In this document: in pieces, positions 43,813-57,023 of the stretch
Layout: each line of letters opens with the position of its first letter
How positions within the stretch are numbered: the stretch's first letter is position 1
Source of the DNA: Viola odorata
Lineage: Eukaryota; Streptophyta; Magnoliopsida; Malpighiales; Violaceae
Assembly (NCBI GenBank): GCA_963691705.1
Contig: OY829538.1
Location: 79,242,781 to 79,306,780 of the forward strand
Reading direction: 5' to 3'
DNA length: 64,000 nt
The notes under the pieces: model-generated
Told to the model about the DNA's origin: nothing
Database searches by the model: none
Seen by the model: only the letters and a program-made list of their open reading frames with translations
Made by a program: the position numbers and the translations under genes

Positions 43813-45447
43813 CTTCTTCTATTTCTCTCTCTTTTTCTTGTTGGTACTATCTTTCAAATATGAAACAAGAAAGAAAAGCCAAGAGGAGTGTTCTTAGGGT
43901 TTGAATTTCAAAGGAAGGTCAGTTTCAATTTTCAATCTTTTTTGTATTTCTATTGTTTAAATAGATTATAGAAATGTTGGAATATAACAGAATAAGAAGA
44001 AGATGAAGAAGAAAAAGAAATATTAGTGTTGAAAGACTTTGGAAAAGGACATGGCATTAATCTTGCTTTTTGACTGTTTCTAGACAACAGAGATGCGTAG
44101 ATGCGATGAAAGCAGAGAAATGTTCAAAGATTATCTTCTCATTAGCGCTAATCATACACTTTTTTAAGTTTGAACCAATGAGTATCATTTTATGAGCCCA
44201 TTAAATTAAGACTAATTTTGTTCGCACGAATCAGTCTGCAAAAAAAAGTAAACTTGATTAATAATATGGTACGAATATGTGGTGTTTGGATCGAGTTGAC
44301 TGGATTTTCTAGTCCTGGTTTTAGTCAAGCACAAGGCAAGAAAAATGTAGATGGCCAACGTAATTTAGGGACTTAAACCACAAAATCTACGCTAGATACA
44401 AAACTAATTGCCCAAATTCTACTCCAGCTGCCAAACCAGCCGGAATTGGAGACCCCAGGTAGATGAGAATTAGGTATTCAAGTGTTTTTTTTTATCTCGA
44501 CGGATTTAATCGAGTATGTTTAAGGATACATATAATTCACATCTAAAGGGAGACACGCAATTGTTCAGAACTTGCTTAGGATTTTTTAAATGTTAATCAA
44601 TTCCATGTCAAACACGCTAATGACCACTAAAATCGTCTTATGATGAATATAACAAATCTGGAAAAAAAAACATAGTTCACATTTGATAGCAACAGTTACA
44701 CTTGAAATGACCTCATAATGCAATAAAAGGATTGGTATGGGCAGACCAATTTTTCAAGTTCTTATCTTTGCCAATTACAAATTTAGGGTTTTTACAGCAA
44801 CCTTTTTGGTCCTAATACTATGAAATCAATGTAAGCAACAGAGCCAGAGGCATCATTTGAGGTAGTAGTATGTATCTTCACATTTTCTCATTAGTCAAAG
44901 ATATAGGGCAATCCATATAAATCCAGTATACTTACATCTAGAACTTCCTAATCCTATAAACTAATTTTTGTTGACTGTTTCTGTTGCTGAATATGAGATG
45001 CTGCTTTGGTCGATGATCTGGGCTTTCCCTCTCCCGATTAGGATATAATATAGTCGATGAAGTACGTATGTGGGGATTGGTCAACAGTTAATATCTCAGA
45101 CCTGAAAACAGAAAGAACGAAAGGTAATTGTTATTTGTGTAGTCATATTCCTAAATCTAACTATACTGAAGGATTATGAGGATTCTATGTCAATATCTTA
45201 CAGTCAAAGAAAAGTATTAATGATACGGGAAAACTAACGAGTCTGTGTTCCTCTCTCGTTTGGGTTTGCAAGTGGATTCTCATGTTTAGCATTGGTATTT
45301 CCATTAATATGGTATCTGACATTTGACATGGAAGGCATACCTAAAGTGGTCATTTTAATTTGATGAAGAACATTCTTTCATCATTTCAGATACAAGAGAC
45401 AAACAAGCTTAAAAGTGAATAAGAAGCTTTATTGATCAAATACCTTA
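43813..45447. other. intergenic region between two minus-strand genes
   Basis: Bases 43813-44100 should hold the promoter and leader of the unknown-function gene, and the last few hundred bases the 3' UTR of the hydrolase gene. Nothing else was recognised. Confidence 0.5.
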
Positions 45448-48400
45448 TCAGAGCTCTACTGGAACTCTCAAACCATCATGAGCAAGCTGCACTGGTATTC
45501 CTGCTCTGCAAGAAAACAATGACAAACTTATTCTTTGATCCATGTCAAAAGAACGACTACCTATAAAATGAAAGATAAAACTCAATCCTATGTGACTCGA
45601 TTTATTTGCATGTGAGAACATTACAATTGAGGGAAGCAGCTTCCATACCTTTCAGACCATTCAGCTAGAAATGCATTGTCCTTGCAATGATCAAATTCAT
45701 GAGTCATCCCAATTAAAAGGGCTCGCTTCGGACATAATCTCTTCACAGCTTCAAGGGTCTGCATGGTAGTAGATGTGGCTTTAGAAGCAATAAAATTTCC
45801 AAAACTGAACAGCTCTAAAAAGAAGAAAAAAAAAACAAACCTCAGGAAAGCAAAAATGAGTATTATGAGAACCATTCTGCAGAAACAAGGCAAGCAAGGA
45901 TCAATGACACTAAACCCATGAGGAAATCAGAAAACACAAAGTGAATGAGAGTTCCATAGGTAGGGCGCGACACTTTTATCTTCTACAATATCAATTCTAA
46001 GACTTCCTAAAAAGTTATTGATGCCACTTTTAATTTTCACACCTACAATGGAATGCATTAATGAAATAAAATGCGAATGAAATACAATTATTTACATCAT
46101 TGGAACAATGAAATTACGATGAATATTTTAGTGCCAAAATGGTCAATTCCTTCCAAGCAATTGGTGAGGATCTTTGCAGTCTTTTGTCCAACTCCAATAT
46201 TCGATATAGAATATCATGAGTGTACCAAATGATGATATTATCAGTGTACTGATTTGAAAACTACAGTAACTTAATCTTTTTCCTTCAGACAAAAACAGGA
46301 CAATTCATATTTGTACATTTGATAATGCATCCAGCAGTTCATGTTTTGAAAACCATTTTATGGCATGTCGCGCAATTCTACAGATTGATAATAGAGATAC
46401 CGTAGGAGTAAGATATAATTTAACAGTTTTAGCATTTCATATCCACGGAAATCACAGAGGGGTAATCAGAAAATGCAATGAAGAGGATTGAGGTCACTGA
46501 CCCTGTACAAAGTGTCCAAGATAAGAAGATCCAACTGTCCACCATCAGCTTTTGAGATTACTGAAAGGAAATGATTTAATACATAAAAATCTTTATAAAA
46601 AAAAGGAGATAGAAGTGTAGTAAGTAAGTATGCTACTTAATGTTCCAGAACAAACACTGAAAGATATTCCTCCACAATAAGCATACAAATGTTTATATTT
46701 TCCAGATATTAGGCACTGATGATAACATGTCTAGATGTTGTGAAACTTATTACATCGGCTCCAATGAGAAGATGAACAACGTAACAATGTAAGGTATGTA
46801 TAAAAAATAATTCTCATAAGGAAGATTAATAAAATAATACTCACAATGCTCTGTTTGTGGAAGAAAACGTGAAACATCAGATATGTAAGCTATTCTACTT
46901 TTCCCACCAAAGAGGAAACCCAAACAAAGATAATCTTCTCCATGCATCACCTGCATTAGAAAACTCACATAAGAAACAACAACATAGAGACAACCTCAAT
47001 GTGTATACACATTTGTGTTTGTAGAAACTTTAAGGAGTTCAAGAGCAACTAACTGGCAAAGGTACAAATTGTAAGCCTGATGCAACAAAAGGTTTTTCAC
47101 AATCTTCCTCAATTATCTTCCAGTCTAGCTGTGTCACTCGTCTTATTTCTTGGCCTTCCTTTAATTTTTTCCTTACCAAATAAGGAAATTTCACTGCAAT
47201 GCTGTTTCCAAGGTACAACAAAACATACACATCAGACGTCAGAATACCAAGAGCAAAGGACGCCACAAACAATTTTAAGGTCTTATAGAATTTGTCACTA
47301 AACACGCACATGAATCAATTTATTACAGCCATTTATCTCGACCACTTGAGAAATGATTATAAAAGTAACATACTGCCAAAGTAAAAGATTATTACAAGAA
47401 AGGAGTTCTGTTTTCTGAGGAACTTTGACATCTAATTGTGAACTAAAATTTAAACTCTAATAATTAATAATTGCAGCGCTTTATGTGTATATATGACAAT
47501 GATGAGTACTTCAAGAGCATAAACTATGGAATGCCTGAAGGTACCTGTCCATTGCAAACTGGGTTAGGTAAATTGAAGTAGGATTGATATCATTTGTAGC
47601 ACTAAACGGCTGAACAACACGTATGTCATCAAGACCAAGAACTGCATCAGCATGTTCATGAGTTAAGATAATCTGCATTTCATAAACACACAAAAGGTTT
47701 TCTCAGAAAGATAAAAGTCTCAATGACAGAAAAAAATTGCAGAATAAGTATACACTGAATACCACTTCAGTGAGTATCTCTCTGGTCCAAAGACAAAAAG
47801 TAATCATGCGATTTCTACTAGTTTTACGTTAAACTGTCAACCGAAAGCTTACACATTGTACTACTTCTAAACCAAAAAACTCACTCCCAAATGCGCTAAC
47901 ACGTTCTACAGCACACACACTAAACACAAAAATCCATTCTCATAAGTTGTGGTGAAAAATGCCCCATATAATCCCACTTGCAGAAAAATGCCCCGTAAGT
48001 TAAGGCTTATTCTGCAACTAAAAATCCCACTTGCAGATTCACATGAAATCTTTTTTTATTTTCATATAATTACAAATACAGATCGAGAAATCACTAACAC
48101 ATCCTTTAACAACATCCACTGATGACGCACTGATTAGCATTGCCTCATTTATATAACATGACATGCCGCATAATTAAAAATGCAACCCAAAGATAATATA
48201 ATCAAAACAGAACTAATAACATATTAAGAGAATGAAAAAAAGTTACTCACAGAATCAACACGAGGAATTTTATGCGGCGGAAACCACCGCAGAACTTGCT
48301 CCCGGAACGTTTTTCCAACATCAATCAAGATATAGCTATGTGTATCATCCTCGTCGCTATAATAATCTATAAGAAGCGAAGTATTGCATCTGTAGTTGGG

Positions 48401-48701
48401 GATAAAAGAACAAAACAAAAAGAAATTAAGGTTAAAAGAACAAAACAAAACAAACAGATAAGCGTGTTTTGATTGACCACGTGAAAGACGGCGACCTGTA
48501 GTTTGGGTTTTGTTCCGGTGGGATGGACAGTGCCTGGGAGCAGACGCAGCACGGAGGATCCGACGGCTGGATGAGGCACATTGCGTTGGGAACGGCGCTG
48601 GAGCAGCCGGAGCCGAGGAAGATCAAAGCCGACTGATTATCACGACGGTGAGGATCGGAATCGAGAATGGCGCCGTTTTGGGACTGAATTTGGGGCTCCA
48701 T
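45448..48701 (-). CDS. metallo-beta-lactamase-fold hydrolase (PhnP / tRNase Z-like)
   Basis: Nine exons join in phase to 329 residues: 48496-48701, 48251-48389, 47545-47672, 47054-47201, 46845-46950, 46502-46560, 45841-45876, 45649-45758 and 45448-45505. The metal-binding motif HEHAD (His120, His122, Asp124) is intact, with later ligand candidates His210 (VMHGED), Asp232 (YISDVSRF) and His294 (MTHEFDH). The opening IFLGSGCSSAVPNAMC is typical of the PhnP-like branch. Exon 7 is only 36 nt and codes for NGSHNTHFCFPE; without it the family's conserved GSHNTHFC segment would be missing. I chose MEPQIQSQ as the start because the frame further upstream has no ATG. The family hydrolyses phosphodiester or cyclic phosphate bonds; the substrate of plant members is not known to me. 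A hAT-like element begins about 140 bp upstream. Confidence 0.9.
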
Positions 48702-49711
48702 GGAGAATGGAATCTGGGAATCCGGATCTGAGGATGCAGGAAGGAAGGAAGACAAGTGGCGCGTGGAGAATGTGGAGGGGATTTTTTCGCGGGTTTTTGA
48801 GGAATTCGTACGCAACAGAGGAACAGAACGACTAGACTAGGGGTCTGTTTGGCGTTCCGGTTGTGGTGGGAAAAGTATTGTGGTAAAAGTACTGTAGTAA
48901 AAGTACTTTTTTTTTTTTTTGAAGGGTAGTAACTGAAAAAGCTAGTATGCTGTTTGGTAAACATTTTTTAAAAGTGCTGTGGGAAACGAGAAGTTGTTTT
49001 TGGTGTTTGGTAAATACTGCTTTTAGAACTATAGTTTGAGTGTAAAATGACTATAAAGGGCATCAGTCATTTTTAGTATTTTTTATTTACATTATTTAAT
49101 TCAATTTTTTTTTCTAAACAAATAATTTAACTATAATTTTCTAAAATATGCAATTTTAAACTTTTAACTATAAAGGACACAATTTGTTTCAAGCATTAAA
49201 TCTAATATTAAATAAAGTTAAATATTGAGCACTATTTTAAAAGCTTACATATATAAAATCACAATTATCTATTGATCATTAATCTATTACCTATTGAGTT
49301 ATTTTTTTTATGCGAATTTATCAATAATATTTTTTTTATGCGAATTAATGTAACATATGAATTTCTACTTTAACTATGCTACAAAACAATTCAATCTTTT
49401 TAACCTGCATTTTCATTTCCTTTTTTAACTCTTAATCTTATACAACAAAGTGGTGAGTCACCGATCACTAATACGATATATTCCAATTGATATTTCGATC
49501 ACTAATACCGGTCTCGACTGACATTTCGATATTCCAATTTTATTATATATATTACGTGGAAATATTATGATACATTTTGTATTTCGTTTTTAATTTTGTG
49601 ATGGGTTAACATTTTATTATACTACTATTCCTATTCACAATGGAAATATATTAGCTAAGTTTCATCAATGGCTACTCGAATTCTCAACACAGATGTTACA
49701 AGTATCATACA

Positions 49712-49724
<13 letters not shown>

Positions 49725-49743
<19 letters not shown>
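49725..49743. repeat. (AT)n microsatellite
   Basis: About nine AT dinucleotides inside the hAT-like element. Confidence 0.9.
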
Positions 49744-49745
<2 letters not shown>

Positions 49746-50211
49746 CCAATTTCGGAAAACCATATTTCCGAAGTTTTACAAAACCACATTCATCTTCTTC
49801 TTCCCTGCAAAATTTCTGCACTTTGCTCAATAGAAAAAACAGTAGAAAAAGTGTTCTAAAACTATTACATGAAAGTTTCCTCGCATGAAAAAACATCATC
49901 TTCTTCCCTGCAATTTCATCTTAAACTATTACATGAAATTTCGGAAACTATTACAAAGTTTCTTCAAGGCATTTCATCGAACAGTTCACAGGCGTGAAAC
50001 AAATCACCAATTCTGCAAACTGATTCCACAACACTGCCGGTTATCTTCACCAACAACACCACCACCATCTCCTCCTCTCCTCCTCCAATCACTACTATAA
50101 AATCCACAAATCACTACCAACAAACATAAAATCCACAAACCAGAGAAACAGATAAGAAAGAGTGAGAGGTAAGAATCTTGCTTGCTACTGGTTGGAGTCG
50201 AAGTTGGAGGG

Positions 50212-50270
50212 AGAGACAGCGCCGGAGGGAGAGAGAGAGCGCCGGAGATTGAGAGAGAGAGCGCCGGAGA
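50212..50270. repeat. tandem repeat of GAGAGAGAGCGCCGGAG
   Basis: Three imperfect units of a GA-rich block followed by GCGCCGGAG. They resemble a leader-type sequence captured in the element. Confidence 0.8.
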
Positions 50271-50752
50271 TTTGCGAAGAAGAAGAAGAAAGATGTGTGT
50301 GTGCCTGCGACTGCGTCGTGCGATGTATCCAAATTCCAATTTGGAAAATAAAACAAGTTAAACAACCTAACCTATTAACCTTAGCTCATCAATCAAAACC
50401 CACACATAAATACTAGATCTGCTCTCAATCGAAAATGAGGGTGAGAGGAGAGCGTGAGAGGAGGATGAGGAGTTTTTTTTTGTTTATTTATAACTGGTAT
50501 TTTTGTAAATAAAATGAACTCACCTCAATATTTTTGTCCAAATGAAAATGAGATCCCAGCTTCCCGTGTCCATGGGAAAGCGCTGTGGCCACTGCTCTAT
50601 TTTGGTGCAGTGAGAAATGGAGGCAAATTGTAAAGGAAATTAGTAGAGCTTTTGAAAAACTCTATTCCATAGCTAGTTTACCAAACACCAACTCTTCAGC
50701 TTTTGGGTTTCAAAAGTACTTCTGCAAACGCAACAGTAACCCCAAACGGGTG

Positions 50753-51405
50753 CTAGATATATGCAGATTTATTTTAAAACCTTTTTTAATTTATATTCTC
50801 AAAGTAATTGATAAATTTATCTTTGATATAATTTTTTATTGCCCCATATTTTTTATCTCTAATTTTTTTTACTCGAGTATTATCAAGTTACGAACGAATT
50901 TAATTTGTCATATTGAGGATTAAGATTAAAATTAAGAATGATTATGTTCGTACGAAATTAATTTTTTATTCTAATAAAATGAAATCATATCATTAATAAA
51001 GCACGCCTATATAATTGTTTTAATTATTATGTTATATGTCACAATATTGTTACATTTTTCATGTGTTTTTGGGAAAATAATATATTCCACTAGCCCCTCA
51101 TTCTTTTTCAATAGGTAGCTCGTTTTTTTTTGTTTGACCATCAAAATAATAAATGTTACAATAAATTTGAAAATTCATTTAAAACCAAATTATTTAATTT
51201 ATATAGCAATTTATTTTAAAAAAAGAGTAAATTATAAATAGTACTTTTCAATGTTAATTGCTAAGGGCCCAAACCTGAAGCCCAACTCCAGCGACAGCCG
51301 TATGATTTTATTTATTAAAAATAAAAAATCGAACTTTATCATAATGCCCGACCCGTAATCGGCCACCGGGGCAAAGGCGCAAAGAGGCAAGAGCCACTGA
51401 CGAGT
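50753..51405. other. AT-rich DNA left of the RLP duplication
   Basis: No gene seen. Homology between the two RLP modules begins at about 51406, and the sequence before it is not shared with the DNA left of the second module. Confidence 0.5.
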
Positions 51406-51833
51406 GACGACCAGGTAGTACTTTCTTTTGTTCACTGTCGAAACAGCAGAGCAAGATGTTGTCGTCAAAGTTTCATACTTTATGAAAGTTGCACTCTCGT
51501 GCTCATTGCATTGAGCTCGCTTCTGTTTCGAAAAAAGCATGTTTCTAGTACCCTTCTTCCTGTATCGTCTTGTGTTCACTTTCTTTCTTCAAAAAATCGC
51601 TCCTTTAGGTGTTTTGATGCCCAATTGCCCATGATGAGGAAAGAAATGATTTTGATGATGATGATGATGGTAGTGACAAATTTAATGATTTTGGACAATT
51701 AGGTTTTTCTGAATGATGACTGTGAAGTGAGTGGAAGTCTCTACATTTGATGGCTTTTGATGAGATTAGTCTTAAATTCTTTCACCTTTTTTTTTTACAG
51801 TCTTGATATTTAACAATACATTTCATAGAAAAA

Positions 51834-54049
51834 CTAATAAGAATGAGGATTCATCCATCTGTCTATTGTTTTGTAATATTTTCTTCTCCAGTTTCTGCTA
51901 AAGCAAAGAGGTGCCATGACAATCCAAAAGCCAAGAGCATATGAGATGAACACAAATGAGTAGAAGAGTAGTGGTTCATCAATGAGTCGATGATTCTCTT
52001 CTTCATCATCACCATCATTCTCTTTGTGGCCATCGCTGTTCTTCTCTTCCTTGTCAACAGTATGGCACTCAGGTAATGGTTCTCCGCAGAGCTTCGGATT
52101 GCCAATGAAACTACTCTCTGGGAATGTAGTAAGCTGTTGAGAAAATGGTATTTTTCCCGAGAGATCATTGAAGGCGACACGAAAAGTTGTGAGAGAAGTT
52201 ATCTGTGCGATTTCGAAAGGTACTTGTCCGGTTAACTTGTTGTAGGAAAGGTCTAAGCTCTCCAAATTTTTGAGATTCTTGAAGGATCCTGGAAATTGGC
52301 CGATCAGATGATTGTGTGACAGGTTTAGAGCACGGAGTTCGTGCAATTCACCGAGTTGGATTGGGATTGTGTCTGTTAATAGGTTAACTGAGAGATCAAT
52401 GCCAGTCATTAGACGAAGAGGAATACCTTGGTAAGAATATGAATTGCCTTTTGTGGTAAAATCAATAGGTACCCAAGAGTTAGCTTCAAACTTGGTTTTC
52501 CAAAACAGATTGTTGCGGAGGCAAGAAGGAATGGATCCTGAGAAGCTATTGCTGGAGAGATCTAGGAACTGCAGCTTATGCATTTGACATAATTGGTCAG
52601 GAATGTAGCCTCTGAATTGGTTCGTTCGTAGGAGGAGTGCTCCCAATTCGGAGAGGATTGGCATTTGGTCGATAAGCATTCCTGATAGATTGTTATGTCT
52701 GACATCCAGCATCTTCAAAGATGGACTGTTTGACAAGCAAATGGGTATATTTCCGACGAAGTGATTGTTGTGGAGTAGCAACCATTTCAACCGTGTTAGA
52801 TTGCAGCGCTGGGGGAGTAACACACCGTCTAAGCTGTTGTTTGAGAGATTCAAGTACCATAGTGCAGAGTCTTCGGTCAGGCCACTGGGAATGAACCCCG
52901 AGAAGTGATTGTTGGACAAGTCTAAGTGCTGCAGGTTTTGCATCTCTCCTAATGATGGGGGAATGAGACCGGTAAATTGACATAAAGATGCATTGAACCT
53001 ATACAGATTTGGAAGAAGAACATGAATGTCTGATGGTAATTGTCCATCAAAATGGTTACAGGAGATATCCAGGTCAACGAGCGTCAAGGATATCTGAGAA
53101 TTTGGGAATTGGCCAACAAATGAATTGCCCCTCAAAAACAATGATGAAGAAACATTATGCAGCATCCAAGTAGGAAAAGGCCCTTCAAGGAAGTTGTTGG
53201 ATAAATCTACCGAGTTGAGTGCTTGTTGGGTGAACAGGAACGAGGGGAGACGGTGGAGATTGCATTTTGCAAGAAGCAGATGCTGTATTTGGAAAGTGGG
53301 ATGCCAATTTGGACTTTCTGATTCAACTTGTAACTGATAGTTGTAAGATAAATCCAGATAAGAAAGTCTTGAAAGATTGGCAAACAGGGAAAGTTGAATC
53401 TGACCTTGAAAATGGTTATAAGAAACATCAATGTGCTCGATTTTGGATAGGTTACTGAGAAAGGAGAGATCACCCTGAAATTTGTTTTTCGACAGGACCA
53501 GATTTTTCAGTGATGACAGGTTGGCCAAACATGGATGAACATCATCTTCAATCATGTTTTCAGAAAGATTCAACAGTTCCAAGTTCATAAGGTTGCACAG
53601 TTCTGCAATTTGTGGCGATGTGCCTGTTAGCATTTTAATTGCAGTGACAAGTCCAATATACATACCAAAGTGAAGTTTTTGTTACCTTCAGGACGGACCA
53701 ATCCGCCGATACTGTTCCCTGCAAGACTTAACTCTCTCAGTTGCTTGATTTGAGCAAAGAGATTCATGTCTGGGAACCAAATTTCTGTTAATTCTTCCCT
53801 GTAATCGTCGAGAAGAAGTCTGACCACATGGGAGTTCATGAGGCTGCAATCAACACCCTCCCATTGACAACAATCATCAGTATCAATTTCTTCTGATGAC
53901 GATTCGGGCTGGTAACCCATTGAATCCAGGATTTGCTGGATAGCCCTTCTCTCATCATCCAAGCAACCTTTGCACCAACAAAAGTAGCAGCAGATGCATA
54001 ATAACATCACCAGAAAATGCAGAACAGGAGTATGTTTAAGAGTGGTCAT
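51834..54049 (-). CDS. LRR receptor-like protein A1
   Basis: A membrane receptor without a kinase, of the plant RLP class that senses extracellular ligands and signals through co-receptor kinases such as SOBIR1. Two exons (53686-54049 and 51834-53623) join in phase to 717 residues. A signal peptide (VLHFLVMLLCICCYFCWC) is followed by the LRR N-cap with DDCCQWEGVDC, then about 20 LRRs of the LxxLxLSxNxxxGxIP type, the break typical of RLPs near PIDFTTKGNSYSY, and GNPKLCGEPLPEC. An acidic juxtamembrane stretch, one transmembrane helix (LLFYSFVFISYALGFWIV) and a short basic tail complete it. The intron is only 62 nt and lies at RPEG|TSPQ, where RLP introns often fall. It is head to head with B1. 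A TATAAG-type box lies about 60 bp upstream of the start. No ligand can be inferred. Confidence 0.9.
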
Positions 54050-54124
54050 CTCTTGCTACCTGTTGGTGCTCAGAGAGAGTGAAGCTGAGCAATTATGTGT
54101 TCACCGTTCCTTATAAGCTAAGTT

Positions 54125-54338
54125 GGAAACGGTTGAATCCTATTGAAATATGCATACTTTGAAACTCAATAATACTAACGGGTCGAGTGGTAAGAGACTT
54201 ATCCACCTTTAACACATGTATAAGGTTTGAGTATGGTGAATGAGAGAAATCATGGTTGGAGAGTCATATCCTCCGGGGATCAACAATGTTCGAACCAGTT
54301 TAGTCTCTTACTCGGAAGGTACATAAATGAGTTTCCGG
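54125..54338. mobile_element. 214-bp insertion in the A1/B1 shared promoter
   Basis: Absent from the matching site in copy 2, which gives a clean empty site. The insertion is bounded by the 5-bp duplication AAGTT (54120-54124 and 54339-54343). Ends are GGAAACGG and GTTTCCGG, a short inverted pair offset by two bases. GTCGAGTGGTAAGAG and GTTTGAGTAT inside resemble Pol III A and B boxes, so a SINE-like origin is possible, but no A-rich tail is present. Class unresolved. Confidence 0.75.
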
Positions 54339-54648
54339 AAGTTTACCAAAATTTGTGTCCCTACAGGAGTCAAGTTTACTGGCTATATTTATTAATCAAA
54401 GCATTTCAAGGAAATTTCTTAGAAATCCAAGCACACTTGTGTTGATTGAGAAAAAATGGTAGAAACGTGGAAACTAAAATAAGTGCATATGGACCCAAAA
54501 TAAATCTGTTATTGGATCATTGATGATTCATTGACTTGACTATTAAAATTAAGAACATAATTTTCATTTGGATAAACATAATTCAACAGTTTTTCCACAG
54601 AAAACTCTAAATCTCAGAATAATCACCCACAGTAAAGAATCAAAATCC

Positions 54649-57023
54649 ATGAGGAGTGTTGTTGTGTTCTTGGCCTTCCTTCTTCTCCCCTTCCTAGTAA
54701 AACATGAAGGGTGCATGGAGGAAGAGAGGGAAGCTCTCCTAGAAATAAAAGCCTCAATAAACAGTCCTGACGGAGCTGCTTTCTCAAGCTGGTATGGAGA
54801 AAACTGCTGCGAGTGGGAGGGAGTTGAATGCGACGCATCAACGCTTCGCGTTAATAAGATCTTTTTCCGGAAGCAAAGGAGGGGTGAAGATTGGTATCCA
54901 AATGCTACTTTGTTTGCTCAGTTTACTGGTTTACAAGAACTTCACTTGCCAGGGAATCAAATTAGGGGATTCACATCACCTACCGGTAAACTGTTCTTCA
55001 CCTAGAATGTGTTTAATTTCCATACTTTCATTGTCTTTTGATGGTTAAATAGTTGATAATTGCTTTTATAATATCCGTTCAGCATGTATCCCACCTAGCA
55101 GTTGTCTACTGGTGTGGTGGCAAAGTACCAGGAGGGACTCGGGAATTATCTGATAGAAGTAGGATCTCTCAATGTTAACTCTTATCAAAAGCTAATTTTG
55201 CAGCTCTGCAGAAGCTGAAACACCTAAAGAAGTTGGATCTGCATGACAATTTCATAGCTACTGGTTCTGATTTCTGCTGGGGGAGCATCCCTACTCTTCA
55301 ATTCATAGATCTGTCTAAAAATAAACTACGCGAAGACATTCCACAGTGCCTTTGCAAAAGTCAGTCCATTATCGAGCTAAAACTTTCAAACAACCAACTG
55401 AAAGGAAGCATTGATGCTTGCTTCAGCAACTTGACTTCTCTGAAACATTTGCATCTCTCCCGTAATGGGTTCAGTGAAAGCTTTCCTTCATTTCTGTTTC
55501 GTAACAACACAAGTATCGAGTCCTTCATCGTCTCACATAATGAGTTCCACGATAGGATTTCATTCTCCACTTTCGCCAATCTGTCGAAACTCAGTCACCT
55601 CGATCTTTCGTACTGTCCAAATCTTGAGATTGAAACCGAGTCCCCGAGTTGGTCTCCATCTTTCAGTCTAAGTCAGCTTAGACTAGGTGGTTGCAACCTC
55701 AACAGCAGAAGTGGCAGTATTGTTCCGGGTTTCATATCCACACAGCACCACTTGCAATACCTAGATTTATCTTACAGTTCACTCCTAGGCAGCATTCCTC
55801 CATGGCTGATTTACAATGTCTCCTCAGAATTGTGGATAAGAGGCAATCATTTGAGTGGTTTATTTCCGAGAACTGAAAAAAACATGAGCTCATGGTTAGA
55901 AGCTCTCGACATCTCCGATAATTTTCTCCATGGCCCAATTCCTGAAGATATCAACCTCATCTTTCCATGTCTAATCCACCTAAATGCCTCCTACAACACT
56001 TTCAGCAGCAGCATTCCTCGATCTATCGGGGAGATGAAACAACTCCAGATTCTCGAGTTATCAAACAATTCTCTCAGTGGTAGGGTGCCTCAAAGTATGA
56101 AGAGTAACATGACATCTCTAGATCGTTTGGGGTTATCCAACAACAACCTGGAAGGGGAACCACTTCCTTTAAATTCCAGTTTTCCCAACATGAGACTCCT
56201 CTATCTTGATAGAAATCGCTTCTCCGGTTCTTTTCCGGATAGCCTGTCAAACTCTCCATCTTTGGTGATTCTTTCCCTTGCCAATAATGCGCTGTCAGGA
56301 GAGCTTTCCATGAATTTTCCTGTCCTGTCTAAACTACGAATACTCATTTTACGGGGAAACCATTTGGAAGGGACAATCCCCCTCGGATTGTGCCAAACGG
56401 AAAACTTGCAAATCCTAGACCTTTCTGGAAATGCTCTTTCAGGTGAGATTCCCACCTGCCTTAACAATATTACTTCTTTCTCAAGCAATGATCATAATTC
56501 GCTTCCCCCAGATGCTTCTGCTGAACTCTGTATGAAAGGATGGCTGTCGAGTTATTCGACAAATTTAAGGTTTGTTTCCTCGATAGATGTTTCATCCAAC
56601 AAATTGACAGGAACAATTCCCCACCAAATCTCAGAGCTACGAAGCTTGCTCTCTTTGAACATGTCTAACAACTTTCTGACAGGGCAAATTCCTGCGAATT
56701 GCGGTAACTTAAATTTCATGGAATCCCTAGATCTTTCGCGCAACAATCTGTTCGGTTCTCTGCCTCAAAGCCTGACAGATATTGCTTACCTTTCACACTT
56801 CAATGTTTCTTTCAATAATCTATCAGGACCAGTACCTTCAGGCGGTCAACTTCCAACATTTGATGCCAGTAGTTTTTTGGGAAACCCCGGCCTTTGTGGA
56901 TCCCCACTAGCAAAGGAATGTGGTAAAATGCCATTGAATCATCTGAATGACTGCTCAAGCACCACCATTTCAACACTGGGACTGTGGTGCACGTTCTTCT
57001 ATTTTATGCAGATGGTATTTTGA
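54649..57023 (+). CDS. LRR receptor-like protein B1
   Basis: Two exons (54649-54985 and 55204-57023) join in phase to 718 residues. The start is the ATG of MRSVVVFLAFLLLPFLV, a signal peptide; the frame upstream has no ATG. An LRR N-cap with ENCCEWEGVECD is followed by about 20 extracellular LRRs with many N-glycosylation sequons, then GNPGLCGSPLAKECG. As read through, it ends in a short hydrophobic tail (TLGLWCTFFYFMQMVF), without the acidic stretch, full transmembrane helix and basic tail of A1. A possible intron (56923-57119) would remove this end and join to an exon with a longer hydrophobic segment, giving 747 residues. The product is therefore either secreted or loosely anchored, or a membrane protein after that splice. 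It is divergent from A1, with 599 bp between the start codons. Confidence 0.85.

Larger units (their letters stand above)
48841..50752. mobile_element. hAT-like non-autonomous element, about 1.9 kb
   Basis: The left end GGGTCTGTTTGGCGTT and the inverse of the right end (CACCCGTTTGGGGTT) match well, and subterminal parts also pair: GTTTGGTAAAC at about 48952 with GTTTACCAAAC at about 50687, and AAAAGTACTT near both ends. Flanks CTAGACTA and CTAGATAT agree at five of eight positions, so the target duplication is decayed or my ends are off by a few bases. No transposase frame was found. The interior has an (AT)n tract and a GA-rich repeat. Confidence 0.6.

Noticed and set aside
48702..48815. N-terminal extension of the hydrolase to about 48815
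   Set aside because: The frame is open but begins with TTG; the first ATG is at 48701.
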